Part shown: in pieces, positions 12,345-22,850 of the stretch
How the letters are laid out: every line of letters begins with the position of its first letter
Numbering within the stretch: position 1 is the first letter of the stretch
Assembly: GCA_029851415.1 (NCBI GenBank)
Contig: CM056744.1
Coordinates: 102,395,338-102,459,337, forward strand
Length of the DNA stretch: 64,000 nucleotides
Direction: 5' to 3'
DNA from: Eretmocerus hayati
Lineage: Eukaryota > Arthropoda > Insecta > Hymenoptera > Aphelinidae
Made by a program: the position numbers and the translations under genes
Notes under the pieces: model-generated
What the model saw: only the letters and a program-made list of their open reading frames with translations
Told to the model about the DNA's origin: nothing
The model's database searches: none

Positions 12345-13255
12345 AGTACTTGGCGTCTCGCCATAAATGAGACGAAGTCGATCGGGATCTTCTTCTCTCA
12401 AAGAGGAAGATACCCCACCAAAGGATTCTGCATCAACTCACACAGAATTCCTTGGAGTAAGTCTGCCAAGTACCTAGGCGTAACTTTCGACGAGAACTTC
12501 TCATGGACTCGCCATGTCAAGCACACTCGCGCGAAAGCTTACGGGGCTTTCATCGCACTGAAACCATTTTTCGCGAACCGGAAAATCTCGCCCCGCACCA
12601 AACTTCGAACTTTCAACGCCATAATTCGAAGTGTCTGCACCTACGCCATACCAACCTGGGGCTCAGTCGACCCTGCTCGGTTGAAACCTCTCCAGGGAGC
12701 TTTCAACAAGATCCTGCGCTCAGTCACTGGCTACCCTTGGTACGTCAGAAATGCTCAGATCAGGCGTGAGACCAAAGTCCTCACTCTCGCCGAATCAGCT
12801 GTTTCCCACGCGAAGAATCTCCGAGCCTCCGTCCTATCCCACCCCAATCCCACCATTTCCACCCTCGCGAATTATGCCCCAAAAACCTTCGACAGAGTGA
12901 AGCGGCCCTGCTGCTTACTCGCACCGGACGCCTGAAGGCGCTCCTCCTCCGTGCCTCGCTCTTAGCGCAAGTGACTCTCCCGGCGACTCTACGCTGGGTA
13001 GGATCCTCCGTTTTTCGCAAGCCTATTATTCTTTGCCTACTCTCTATCCTTCCTTCTCTTTCTCTCTACTTCTCTCATCTTTCTTCTCCCATCTTCCCTT
13101 CTTTCTTCTTCGGAACTATAACCACTTGTTTGGTTGGTGTCCAACGGAGAGGGGTTTTAGTCGGTAGGCGCCCTTCAGGTGAATCCGACACTACCCACGC
13201 TCTAGTGGGTGTCTATGAAGATCTCCCCTCTCCGGTCTGTCAAAAAAAAAAAAAA
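12345..13255 (+). mobile_element. 5'-truncated jockey-like LINE, 3' end with poly-A
   Basis: A plus-strand frame runs without a stop from about 12338 to 12934. It contains WRLAINETK, IFFSQRGRYPTKGFC, a strongly LINE-like SAKYLGVTFDENFSW block and then the C-terminal helices with YAIPTWGS. This is the end of the reverse transcriptase and the thumb region of jockey-clade ORF2. The upstream three quarters of the element is missing, as is usual after incomplete target-primed reverse transcription. A 3' UTR of about 300 nt (12936-13241) ends in a run of A at about 13242-13255. No target duplication was identified. The annotated open frames at 12503-12769 and 12971-13285 are other frames of the same DNA. 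Confidence 0.85.
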
Positions 13256-13400
13256 ACAGTAATACGGCCAGTATTACGACCGTAGTGCTACGATCGTATT
13301 ACGGCCGTAGGGCTACGATCGTACTACGGCCGTACCTCTACGACCGTAATACGATGATAAGACAGTAGGCTACGGTCGTAGTACGGCCGTAATACGCTCT
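13256..13400. repeat. palindromic TACGGCCGTA-type array
   Basis: The sequence is a dense set of short palindromic units such as TACGGCCGTA and TACGATCGTA with spacing of about 13-17 bp. It starts immediately after the LINE poly-A tract. Confidence 0.75.
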
Positions 13401-13412
13401 TTTTTCTACCAG

Positions 13413-13750
13413 GGGCGATTCTCTTGCGATTTGAGCTAAACGACGAGAAGACGAACTCGAGTTAGATGATAATAAGTATTCGTCCTCTCGTTGTTTAGCC
13501 CAAATCGCAATGGTGTTGAAGTTTGAAACGTTTTTCTGCAACGATAAAATAAAATTTGAGGAAAATGAAGAATTTTCAAGACTTTGTTTGGTAACTATCG
13601 GCAGAATTTATCGTACTGAGCATTGCTTGCTGTTGTTCAGAGCAAAATTACCTCAATTTATGCTCTGAAAACTATTTGAGGGTATACGGTTATCCATTTC
13701 GTTGTATAGAAACGTTTCAAACTTCAACACCATAAATCGCAAGAGTATCG
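13413..13750. repeat. inverted repeat, about 335 bp
   Basis: GCGATTCTCTTGCGATTT near 13415 is matched by its reverse complement (AAATCGCAAGAGTATCG) near 13735. TGGTGTTGAAGTTTGAAACG near 13510 is matched by CGTTTCAAACTTCAACACCA near 13711. A second internal pair (TTTGAGCTAAACGACGAGAAGAC and a near reverse complement at about 13478-13500) forms a separate hairpin. It is probably a small foldback or MITE. Confidence 0.6.
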
Positions 13751-13883
13751 GACAAAAGTGCGAATAACTTTCGGTGTGCATGGTGACCGCATGGCCTTAA
13801 CTGGGTCAATTTAAGATATCAATCTACCACTGTGCCGAATTTCGTAATTTTCTGTACGGTTATTCCAGGACCGCTAGTACTAC

Positions 13884-14113
13884 CTTAAATGATGGGGGCA
13901 AGTTGGGTACAAACTTTTATAAACTCTCAAAAATCACCTTTTGCAAGACTTGAGATTGCTTAGCTCTAGTTGGTCTAAATTGAATATACTTCATTTCATT
14001 TTGAAGGTCTTGAGACAAGCTTTGAAATGCGCTGAAGTACTTTGGAAATTATTGCGATGGGACAGAGTTATTAAGAAAATGGCTTAATAGGTGCAAGTTG
14101 GGTACACTTACCT
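13884..14113. mobile_element. family A element, 5'-truncated copy 3
   Basis: Begins at AATGATGGGGGCAAG and ends CACTTACCT followed by TA, collinear with the last 225 bp of the copy at 21136-22129. The right-flanking sequence (CATATCGAATTCG...GACCTCAAA) is also shared with the other copy, so both sit in, or are linked to, another dispersed repeat. Confidence 0.7.
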
Positions 14114-14890
14114 TACATATCGAATTCGTAACGACCTCAAATCTCAAATGCAATTAAAATGGTAACAAATGTACTTCCTGCGGTATTTTTGCGTTTTCAA
14201 TAATAAACCTTGAATATTGTTGCAATAATAAACCTTAAATTGCGGGCGAAGGATGTGGCGATGACTTATAACTTGATGATAATCTTGAGTCTCATCTCTA
14301 AGCTTCTCCTTGACTGGGAAATACGTAGTGAAGTCAATCACTCTATTTGTGATAGAGTTAGTCAACTTTAAAAAAAAGACACGTCAGTATTGAGAGGCAT
14401 TAGCAATTTTATTTATAGTGCAATATACTCGAAGAAATCCAATTCACAGGGAAATTTTGGTTACCAAAGAACATTCGTAGAAATTCCGATGCTGGGTCCC
14501 AGACTAGCTTATTAGCAGGATGACACAACATCATACTGAAAAATCACGAGAATACACATCAAAATATCAGGAGTTAGTCCGATTGACATCATTACATTAT
14601 CTATGGTAAAACTCTAAGAGCAATTACTTTGCGACACGACTTTCCAAGGTAATCAATTGAGTACAAGAAACTGAGGAACATTATGACTAAAAAGCTGCTC
14701 AACGTTGCCCATTTTTAAAACTAACACATGTATTTTTCATATTAAAAAATCGAGTGAGGAGTGGGTTAAAAAGTTATCAAAATCACCATTAAATCGCAAA
14801 ATTTGGCACATTTACCTTGTTCTGAGCTTCAACATAAATTTGAGTGTTCAAAACAAAGCCGATTGATCATGATTTGGACTAGATACTTAC
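14114..14890. other. no gene seen; start is a dispersed repeat
   Basis: 14114-14200 is the reverse complement of about 20880-20970 (GACCTCAAA...CAAATGTACTTCCT), a second dispersed repeat family. The rest shows nothing recognisable, and is probably intron of whatever gene owns the exon at 14891-15082. Confidence 0.45.
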
Positions 14891-15082
14891 AAAGCATGAA
14901 GTACTTATTTTGGCAAGTTCCCACAAATCGTCGAGGAATTCAAACTCGCGTCCGCTCGCAATCAGAGCCTCAATTTCTTTCCTGGGCTGGGTGCCCTCCG
15001 CAGGTGTGCATTCGGCTATGGTTCGGCGGTAGCATTCCGGATTAAGCAGCCCTGTGACAAATCGGAGTGGCCTACTTCGTGC
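14891..15082 (-). CDS. orphan internal exon, unknown protein
   Basis: Sixty-four stop-free codons, phase 0, lie exactly between a good acceptor (TTATTTTTCCAG) and a consensus donor GTAAGT at 14890-14885 on the minus strand. The peptide starts ARSRPLRFVTGLLNPECYRR, has three cysteines and a charged helical middle (PRKEIEALIASGREFEFL), and ends ELAKISTSCF. Base composition is markedly less AT-rich than the flanks. I do not recognise the family. No neighbouring exon was identified. A possible 6-nt or longer exon after the acceptor at about 14815 was not pursued. A chance origin cannot be excluded, but splice sites matching the open stretch on both sides argue for a real exon. Confidence 0.55.
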
Positions 15083-15829
15083 CTGGAAAAATAAATTTAA
15101 TAGAATTGAACATCTTCCAGAGATTAAATCATGTGATGGATCAAGAATGCAATTCCCCAGACGATTCAGGTCAAACAGAAGGAATTTTCTAAACTCAAGC
15201 AGTCTTTGGTGGTCGCTTACAAAATGTGATAGTCAATCGACAGGAGAGCAGAGAAATGTATTGTCTTGCACTATATTCATGAAAAATCTATGAACGTGAC
15301 AACTTTCTCAAAGTAAATACATCTTGGCTACTGTGCTAAATGTGTTCGTGAAATGCTTTCTACTCAGAAATGATCCTCTTGATACTTATCACCTGAAAAA
15401 GTATTCGCAGTGAAAAACCTTCAAAAGAGCTAAAATACGTAAACGCTGAGACTCAAAAGCATATTTGAAAGAATTCTGATGGGGAAATCGAATCTGAAGA
15501 ATTTTCATCCCATAGTATAATTACTAAACTAGCGTTATTCCTTCTTTATCACTACCATTGGTTCGGCTTGAAAACAATTAATTTATATTATGATTTGATT
15601 CTCAACGTCTGTCTTACGAGTCACTGTGGAACTTTATTGACGACGTTTCGGTGACAATTTTGTCGATCGAGATTTTTTCCTCAAGCGTTTTGATGATTCG
15701 TACAAGCAGGCACACATGATTTCAGAGTTTCAACGGAGGTCCTCATATACAGACGAAACCTTGGGAAGTTTTTAAGAAGTTAAGCAAGTTTCTTACTCAT
15801 ATGACCGAAAGAACAAACAGATTTAGCAG
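15083..15829. other. no gene seen
   Basis: AT-rich sequence with no recognised exon or repeat. Confidence 0.4.
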
Positions 15830-17915
15830 TACCGTCAACCGGGGTAACTGTGGAACCAAAGTTACATTATTTTCCTTAAACCTCGCAAAACTTGTACGTC
15901 TTGCATCAGAAGCGCATTGTATCTGTAGTCAAACGGAAGCTTACAGTTTCAGCTTTCGATTGCGGTGCTTGTCAGGTCCATTAGGACATCTCTGGTTGGA
16001 GCAAAGAGCGCTGAAAGTCGTGTTCCAAAGTTAGACACGGACTGGGGTAACTTTGGAACAGAAATTGTTATCTATATCTAATTAATTTGGACACTCGATC
16101 GATATGATCGGATATCGTATTTATCACTCGCGGGAATTTCAAATTATGAAGATATAATTTTTTCGGTCTTTGCGAGTTAAAGTCAGCAGATATTGCTGAC
16201 GTTTTTGGCATCAATCGAGAATGGATTTTACTCCACTCTCGATCAATGCACCTTTAGAGCCTCGTATGGTTCCGAGGATGCATCTAAAGGATTTTGATGG
16301 AAAGGAATGAAAAGTAAAGATGAGAAATGAGAAACTTGATGAAAAAATTTTTGGATTCTACGCTGATCTTATGCGTGTTTCGCCCATCTTTCATTGCTCG
16401 GGCTTTTCAAAGTGGTGGAAGAGCAATGAAAGTTTACCACTGACACGCGGCTCAAGTGGCCGAATGTTCGATGGTTTGAACGCCCTTATATACGAAAGTT
16501 CATCTTCGTTAAGCGCTTGCGAGAAAGGTCATTTTAACCCGCTATTCCCATTTGATTTCTCAACATATTTGATTTCTCAACAATATCTGCTGACTTTAAC
16601 TCGCAAAGACCGAAAAAATTATATATTCATAATTTGAAATTCCCGCGAGTGATAAATACGATATCCGATCATATCGATCGAGTGTTAAAATTAATTAGAT
16701 ATATCTCCGGCAGAAGGCCGAAGAGCTGCCAAAGTAAAAATGTTGAGAAATCAAATGGAAATAGCGGGTTAAAATGACCTTTCTCGCAAGCGCTTAACGA
16801 AGATGAACTTTCGTATATAAGGGCGTTCAAACCATCGAACATTCGGCCACTTGAGCCGCGTGTCAGTGGTAAACTTTCATTGCTCTTCCGCCACTTTGAA
16901 AAGCCCGAGCAATGAAAAAAGGGCGAAACACGCATAAGATCAGCGTAGAATCCAAAAATTTTTTCATCAAGTTCCTCATTTCTCATCTTTACTTTTCATT
17001 CCTTTCCATCAAAATCCTTTAGATGCATCCTCGGAACCATACGAGGCTCTAAAGGTGCATTGATCGAGAGTGGAGTAAAATCCATTCTCGATTGATGCCA
17101 GAAACGTCAGCAATATCTGCTGACTTTAACTCGCAAAGACCGAAAAAATTATATCTTCATAATTAGAAATTGTTATCATTATTTATTCGTCAATTAATTC
17201 ATAAACTAGGCCACGCAATAATTTTCATCGTCGGTGATCAAAAGCTGAGTGTCTTAGCTTTCCATTGACCCATCATAAAAGTCCATTTGGTTGAATTTAA
17301 CTTCTACAATCGAGCATTAGACACCTCCAGCATACCTCACTGTCTGCACCACGGCTAACTCTCGAGGAAAAAAATACCTTCACAGTCAGTTTCTGACCAA
17401 AACTGCCGTAACTCGGCTTCCGTGGGTCGAAATGAGACGTTCTTTGGCTCATTTTGAAGCTCTCATCAACGACTACTCAAATGAGTAGAATTAGATGATG
17501 ATATAAACCTTGGGAAATAATCGAGTGTACATGAACAAGTGTTCCAAAGTTACCCCAGTTTCTGAAAAAAATACGTACTTGACAGTTTTTACTATACAAA
17601 ATTGAAACTTCGTGAAAATACTCCAATGTAACAATAGATTCGTCCGGATATGTGTACAGACAAGTGGAATCTAGCTTAGTTAACTTAAATTTGACCGGCT
17701 AAAGTCGGAACCATAACACTTTTTCCGAGAGACTGTTTGTTGGATTGAAAACGTACTTTTAAAGAAGTCAATATTGTTTATGCGTGCCCCATGAAGGAGA
17801 AATCAGTATTGAAGACTCAGGATTATCTGCCTAGCCAACTGTGCGTGATAACCATTCCTACATGGGTTGTTCCAAAGTTACCCCTCGTACTCCAAAGTTA
17901 CCCCGGTTGACGGTA
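15830..17915. mobile_element. 2.1-kb TIR element with TA ends
   Basis: Terminal inverted repeats CCGTCAACCGGGGTAACT (left, from 15832) and AGTTACCCCGGTTGACGG (right, to 17913) are each bordered by TA, consistent with a Tc1/mariner-like target duplication. Further copies of GGGGTAACTTTGGAAC occur subterminally at about 16041, and inverted copies near 17537 and 17869. No transposase frame was found, so it is non-autonomous. A separate foldback (16072-17170) is nested inside. Confidence 0.75.
16072..17170. mobile_element. large palindrome / foldback insertion
   Basis: About 430 bp (16140-16570) is repeated as its near-perfect reverse complement at about 16740-17166. As a result the same 82-codon frame appears on the plus strand at 16320 and on the minus strand from 16986. 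The block 16072-16200 also recurs inverted at about 16585-16710, so three copies of one terminal block exist. The 13-bp sequence AGAAATTGTTATC occurs at both outer borders (about 16059-16071 and 17164-17176) and may be a target duplication. The shared frame lacks a recognisable domain and I do not call it a gene. Confidence 0.75.
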
Positions 17916-18666
17916 TCACAAGAACAACATTTTCAACAATAGGTACTCCCAATATATAGTGAGAGAACGACCACTTCGTATTTTATCACAAGCCCTCGAG
18001 ACCATCACATTTTGCTTCACTCAACCAAGACGTTCCAATCGTTTCATGAGAGCATGGTGATATGTGGATCTTGATCACCTTTCTGCATAGCATCGCATCT
18101 GATACATTAGCGGAATTTAATTGTCATCACTTGCCCAAAACGTTTTAAATAATGAAGAACGACCAAAGATTCCTCAGCGAAGAGCAGTTCTGAAGTATGA
18201 CTCTCTCGATACATAACAATAACAATGGAAAGGCTCTTTGCGGGTATCCAAAGGATACATTGGGTTTTTCCCACAAGCTCTTGGCGATTCACAGCGAAAG
18301 TTGAGAGATTTTGCTGACGGCAAAATTAAACATCGGCTTACAGCTTATTTCAAATGCATCCCACTTCCATGACACTACCACGAACGAGTTCAGTGGGTTG
18401 AACTATATTTTCAGCACAATTTTGCAACGAGGTGCAAGATGAGACATTTTATAGCAGGTGTGAGCGTCAGGAATGCGTTTAAGAGATAATAGAGAGCTAA
18501 CGAGAGTACGAGTGAAAACGCGTTTCGGGCTTATTGACATCAAATTCCGCTTTGTATTGACGTAACTGGAGTTAGTTTTGGATTCTGCGGCGAATAAAAA
18601 CTTGGACAATCATAGTCTGGTCAATGTAACATGCTGATCCCCCATTCATATTGCTCCTTACCAGTG
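17916..18666. other. no gene seen
   Basis: Immediately downstream of the 11-mer repeat gene on the minus strand. It may hold its 3' UTR or a further exon. No recognisable coding sequence. Confidence 0.4.
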
Positions 18667-19143
18667 TCAGGAATGGTGCTTGAATGATCGTAAACTGAAT
18701 GTTATAAATATTTCTCTCACCGCTGATGCAATGTGTTCAACAAGATGATCTGGCCTCACGAAGTCACCCACGTCTTCAGCCGCTTGATTAGTCCAACGTT
18801 CGGCATCTTTGACCGCTCTATCAGTCCACTGCGTGGCATCTTTAGCAGCTGTACTGGTCCATTGCGTGGCATCTTTAGCAGCTTGACCGGTCCATTGCGT
18901 GGCGTCTTTGACCGCTGTACCGGTCCACTGCGTGGCATCTTTAGCAGCTGTACTGGTCCATTGCGTGGCATCTTTAGCAGCTGTATCGGTCCATTGCGTG
19001 GCGTCTTTAGCAGCTTGACTGGTCCATTTAGTGGCGTCTTTGACTGCGCCGCCAACCCAACCCCCAATGCCAAGCACGTCAGGTCTGGCCTGGGTAAGAC
19101 TGAGTGTCAAGGCGATACAAACGAACGGGTAAAAGAATTTCAT
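18667..19143 (-). CDS. secreted 11-residue-repeat protein
   Basis: The frame has 158 codons. Residues 1-19 (MKFFYPFVCIALTLSLTQA) form a classical signal peptide with cleavage expected before RPDVLG. Residues 30-128 are nine back-to-back 11-residue units with the pattern T-x-x-A-A-K-D-A-T-Q-W. Ala, Val and Trp fall on one face and Lys, Asp, Gln and Thr on the other, so the mature chain should form a long amphipathic helix of about 11/3 periodicity. Such 11-mers are seen in LEA group 3, apolipoprotein-like and perilipin-like lipid-binding helices; the function here is unknown. A sequence GTGAGAG just after residue 140 could be a splice donor, in which case the last 17 residues are intronic. Start choice: first ATG after a good TATA box, with the signal peptide following at once. 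Confidence 0.75.
   Translation of the reverse strand: MKFFYPFVCIALTLSLTQARPDVLGIGGWVGGAVKDATKWTSQAAKDATQWTDTAAKDATQWTSTAAKDATQWTGTAVKDATQWTGQAAKDATQWTSTAAKDATQWTDRAVKDAERWTNQAAEDVGDFVRPDHLVEHIASAVREIFITFSLRSFKHHS
18760..19056 (-). repeat. 33-bp coding tandem repeat, nine units
   Basis: This is the DNA level of the 11-residue repeats. Unit length is a constant 33 bp, and the central units (3-7) are most alike, as expected from unequal exchange or slippage. The first and last units are the most diverged. Open frames at 18733-19173 (plus) and 18756-19073 (minus) arise because a 33-bp period keeps all frames free of stops. Confidence 0.85.
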
Positions 19144-19222
19144 ATTCCCTTCAACGGAGTTACAACGACTTGATGATTACTGCGTGAGGAAACTGAATGT
19201 ATCGCACCAAGATTGAGCAGTC

Positions 19223-19230
19223 TATTTATA
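19223..19230 (-). promoter_or_regulatory. TATA box of the 11-mer repeat gene
   Basis: TATAAATA on the minus strand, in the context GACTATAAATAGAC. Transcription would begin about 30 nt downstream, near an initiator-like CATTCAGT at about 19191-19198. That leaves a leader of about 50 nt before the ATG at 19143. A strong TATA suggests a highly or conditionally expressed gene. Confidence 0.7.
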
Positions 19231-19557
19231 GTCAACCTCTGACTACAATTAGTCGATGACATATCACGCCCCGCAACTGAAAGGCCGCAAGTTCCGTAAA
19301 ATGTATAGGTTATCCTGTGATAAAAGTAACGAATGAGGTTCGAACGTCAAATTTGGATGGCATCTATCACGACGTGGCGAAGGGATTCCCGACATCGTGT
19401 AACAGATGACGGCTGAAATTCATCAATTTTGTTCCAAGTAGCTAGGTCAAGAAGCGCCCTTTGCATAATGAGATTCCTACTTTCCACAGTTATTGAGTAG
19501 CTGATGGGACTTCACACTACATCAGAAAGTCGGGGAAAGTCAAAGGTTAAACCAACA
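19231..19557. other. upstream region, no gene
   Basis: Promoter-proximal and intergenic sequence of the 11-mer repeat gene. No recognisable operator or element. Confidence 0.4.
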
Positions 19558-19744
19558 TAGTACATTACGCGCCGAGTGCTGGAAACATTTTCCCTTCGGG
19601 AAACCGGGCTGGACGTGGGCGATGGCACCGTCCAGCTTCGTTTTCCCGAAGGAAAAATGTTTCCGCAAGAGGCGCGTATGCAATTTCATACGTCTGTACG
19701 CAGAAACACGCTGTTTCTGCTGTATGGACGTATAAAATTCTTTT
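19558..19744. repeat. double-hairpin dispersed repeat, copy 2
   Basis: Second copy of the element at 9276-9506, in the same orientation, starting TAGTACATTACGCG and ending CGTATAAAATTCTTTT. It lacks the GGCCTCCTCG hairpin in the second stem. One stem pair differs between the copies by a compensating change (T-A in copy 1, C-G in copy 2). Confidence 0.8.
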
Positions 19745-20046
19745 GCGATCAACTTTCAGGTACGTTCACGGTCATTTTGCGGAAAGGATCGAAATTTTTC
19801 ATCTATGGAATTTGAAATAAAGTCAATTTTTCAACTATTCCATTATACATTATGAATGGTCTGTAAAAGTTCGTCTTTTTCACGGGTTTTCGATTTTTCT
19901 TTTCGTTCCTGTGTAACATATCGGAAAGGATGAGTTTTATCGGAGAATGTGTACCATATAGTATTTGATACACTTTGTGAGAAAATATCTTTCCGCACTG
20001 ATTTCCCACTTCTTCTCACAATTTGTCTAAAAACACAATTCGCTAA

Positions 20047-20150
20047 ACGGGTGTAAAACTCATTCTTCGCATCCTCGTTATGATTCCGGGACGAGCCGTA
20101 GGCGAGAAACCCACCACTCGGATGCAAAAAAGAGTTTTACACCCTTGTAT
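20047..20150. repeat. hairpin with GGGTGTAAAACTC arms
   Basis: GGGTGTAAAACTC...GCATCC (about 20057-20084) pairs with GGATGC...GAGTTTTACACCC (about 20119-20144). The loop is about 35 nt. It begins about 300 bp after the double-hairpin repeat. Confidence 0.65.
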
Positions 20151-21135
20151 CGAAATGTACTATTCTTGTGTATTTCGTGAATATGTACGGGATTATGTGC
20201 TCTTATTTATGCGAAAGCGAGGAACGTCTGCTATGCGGTTCTGAGATGAAAGAAAAATATCACAGAAACTCACAAATTGCTTGTATTTTTCCCTCGAGTT
20301 CCTTCAGCTACCTTGGGTGGATCCAATTTTCAACGAATGAGAGTACATCATTCCGAAGGCCTTCCAAAAACCTACTAATAAATACTCTACACATTCATTC
20401 CCGATAACACTCATCTCTTCTCAATTATTACGGAGATACCAACAAGACACGACGAACTTTTACGTATTACCTATAATTGAAAAATCAAGAAATCGACTGC
20501 TTTTCAAATTGCGTCAATAGATGACTTAGATTCTTTTGAGAAAATGACCGTGAGGATACCTAAAAGTTGATCGCGAGGGAGTTATTCATATTTGTTAAGC
20601 TCCGAGTTTTCCGAATCTCCCACGTAGCGTGGCCTAATGTGCTGTTCATCTCTGGATCAGCGGTTTTTCATGGGGATGTGCATAAACTGCTCCTGTATAT
20701 CCGCGTAGGCCTGCTGATTTTTGTGCCTCTCTTGATACTTCTAAGATCATGTTGTCTAATTTTGAAAATTGAGTGTCTCTCTATTTTTCAGTAAAGATTT
20801 TCGGGACAATGAATCTAAGAACAACATTTTGTTGGTTTAAGTTTCACATCAAAAGTTTCTCGAGAATGTTTAAATCAGAAAAAACAAAAATACTGTAGGA
20901 AGTACATTTGTCACCGTACCGTGTTAATTGAATTTGAGGTTTGAGGTCGTTACGAATTCGATATGTATCTCAATAACGGGACTATACGATATTTTAATTG
21001 GTCATCATCAAATTTCCTGCCTAAACCAAGTCCCTCAATAGCAAATTTATCGATCTTTGCTGTTGAGTGACTTGGCAGAGGCAGGAAATTTGTTATTGAC
21101 CAATTAGAAGATCGTCTAGTCTCGTTATTGAGATA
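20151..21135. other. no gene; dispersed repeat and local inverted repeat
   Basis: 20880-20970 is the inverted copy of 14114-14200. At about 20987-21110 the block ATTGGTCATCATCAAATTTCCTGCC...GCAGGAAATTTGTTATTGACCAAT forms an inverted repeat about 125 bp across. No supported gene; the open frame at 20567-20794 has no recognisable feature. Confidence 0.5.
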
Positions 21136-22129
21136 AGGTAAGTGTACCCAATCTGCCTCTGTACCCAAATTGGCAAGGACTCAGCCATCACCGAGCCTGG
21201 CTCGGTGCTGGTCATCCTCCAACCCGACGCGCTGGCAGGGCGTATCCCTGCCCCGCGCCCATGGGGGCAACCGGGGTTGAGCCGAAAGGCAGGGACCCGG
21301 TATACAAAAGCCAATATTCCTGTACCCAAATTGGCCCCATATGCCGATCTCAGAAATGGGCGCTCGTTGACCTTCCCGCATATTTTTTTACGTTTGTTAC
21401 GTTAAAATATGAGGAAGTAAGTAGTTTTCATCGACCCCGAATCATTTCTGGATTCTCCAGAAAATTTTAAGTGATTTTTCCATTTTTCGTGTTTACACGG
21501 CTAAGAAATCACCAAGGAAATCGCGTTCACTAAAACCGGTGCAAATTTATTTTTATTCGACCAATCTCAACGTACCTTACCGCATTCGATTCCTTGTCTC
21601 AAGACCTTTGGAATCCACTCTTTAGAGTTGCAAAACTCTGATTTGGAGCGATTTTATGTACAAATCACGGAGATTATTTGAGAATCAAGAACGCCGACAT
21701 CAGAGTGTACCCAACATGCCCCCATATGGTTATCTCGGAAAGGCATGCAGTATGGCTTTTTTATTACTCAGAACGTGTTTACCGCATCAAAATAGATCGG
21801 AAACAGTGCTTTGGGTCAGCTAAAAGCTACAAATGGGGCTGCGCGGTGATCAATACGGATCAAAGCGATTTTATGCACTTTATAGCAGGTTTACATTGTT
21901 TTAAATGATGGGGGCAAGTTGGGTACAAACTTTTGTAAACTCTCAAAAATCGCCTTTTGCAAGAATTGAGAAAGCTTAGCTCCAGTTGATCCAAATTGGA
22001 TGTACTTCAACTCGTTTTAAAGGTCTTAAGACAAGCTTTGGAATGAGCTCAAGTACTTTGGAAAATATTGCGATGGGACAGAGTTATTAAGAAAATGGCT
22101 TAATAGGTGCAAGTTGGGTACACTTACCT
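21136..22129. mobile_element. TA-flanked TIR element, family A copy 2
   Basis: Terminal inverted repeats AGGTAAGTGTACCCAA and TTGGGTACACTTACCT are flanked by TA (21134-21135, 22130-22131). The body matches 8390-9155 and 13884-14113. This copy has an extra GC-rich segment of about 145 bp (21175-21319) between two copies of CTGTACCCAAATTGGC. No transposase is encoded. Confidence 0.8.
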
Positions 22130-22734
22130 TACATATCGAATTCGGAAAGACCTCAAACCTCAAACTCAAGCGCAGGCTATTTTCTTCGCCTGAGTCGTCA
22201 TAAGGACGACCTCCTCTTACGTATTCCTCCTCGTATTGTATTGTATTTGTTTCCAACGTACACTCTTTTGAGTTTTTACGTGTTACTCCCACCGCCTTAG
22301 CGTGGAGGCCATTGTCATTTCTACAGTTTTAGTCATTTCGCAATGTTTCCTATAAGGTGAGTGCGAACTTTCGAGCGTCCTATATCAGAGAGTTGCTACG
22401 AGAATCAAAACACCACCGTGGCGTATTTCGGGTATATTCTGCACTTTCTGCAGGCCCATACTTACCGCCTTGATCAGACTCGACAAGTATCAGTGGTTTC
22501 ATTAATTCTATGCCAGCTATCCGATCCCTCCGTTGACACTTCTGAACTGTCAATGACAGTCGAAGCCCAACGCTCTACACAGATGCGGGAGGATACCACG
22601 AACCCTTATCGAAGCCCAATCGTTCTTTCGAATTTTTGGCCTAGCACTCGGCACTCAAAACAGTTCAGTAATTTTCTTTATTAGAGGAAAAAAATCCGCG
22701 TTCTCGATTGAGTTACTCGGAAAAATACCCTGTA
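22130..22734. other. no gene seen
   Basis: Starts with the CATATCGAATTCG...GACCTCAAAC flank shared with the other family A copies. Nothing else recognisable. Confidence 0.4.
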
Positions 22735-22850
22735 TGACCCGACTGGAATTCGAACCGACGCCCACTCGAGCGCATTGTTTCAGCCCACTCAAGGCACCAT
22801 ATAAGGCATAAGGCCTGTACCGACTGAGCCAATGGGTGCTACAATCTTGT
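22735..22850 (-). mobile_element. tRNA-derived SINE-like sequence
   Basis: On the minus strand TGGCTCAGTCGG (22831-22820) fits an RNA polymerase III A box, and GGTTCGAATTCC (22756-22745) fits a B box. They are about 63 nt apart, longer than in an intron-less tRNA, and I cannot fold an acceptor stem. So a SINE head or degraded tRNA is more likely than a functional tRNA. The sequence runs on to CCGGGTCATACAGGG-like DNA and A/T-rich sequence near 22680. Confidence 0.55.

Noticed and set aside
16320..16986. Mirrored 105-codon frames as a gene pair
   Set aside because: They are the two arms of one inverted repeat and lack any recognisable domain.
18733..19173. Open frames opposite the 11-mer repeat gene
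   Set aside because: A 33-bp repeat keeps several frames open; only the minus frame from 19143 has a signal peptide and TATA box.
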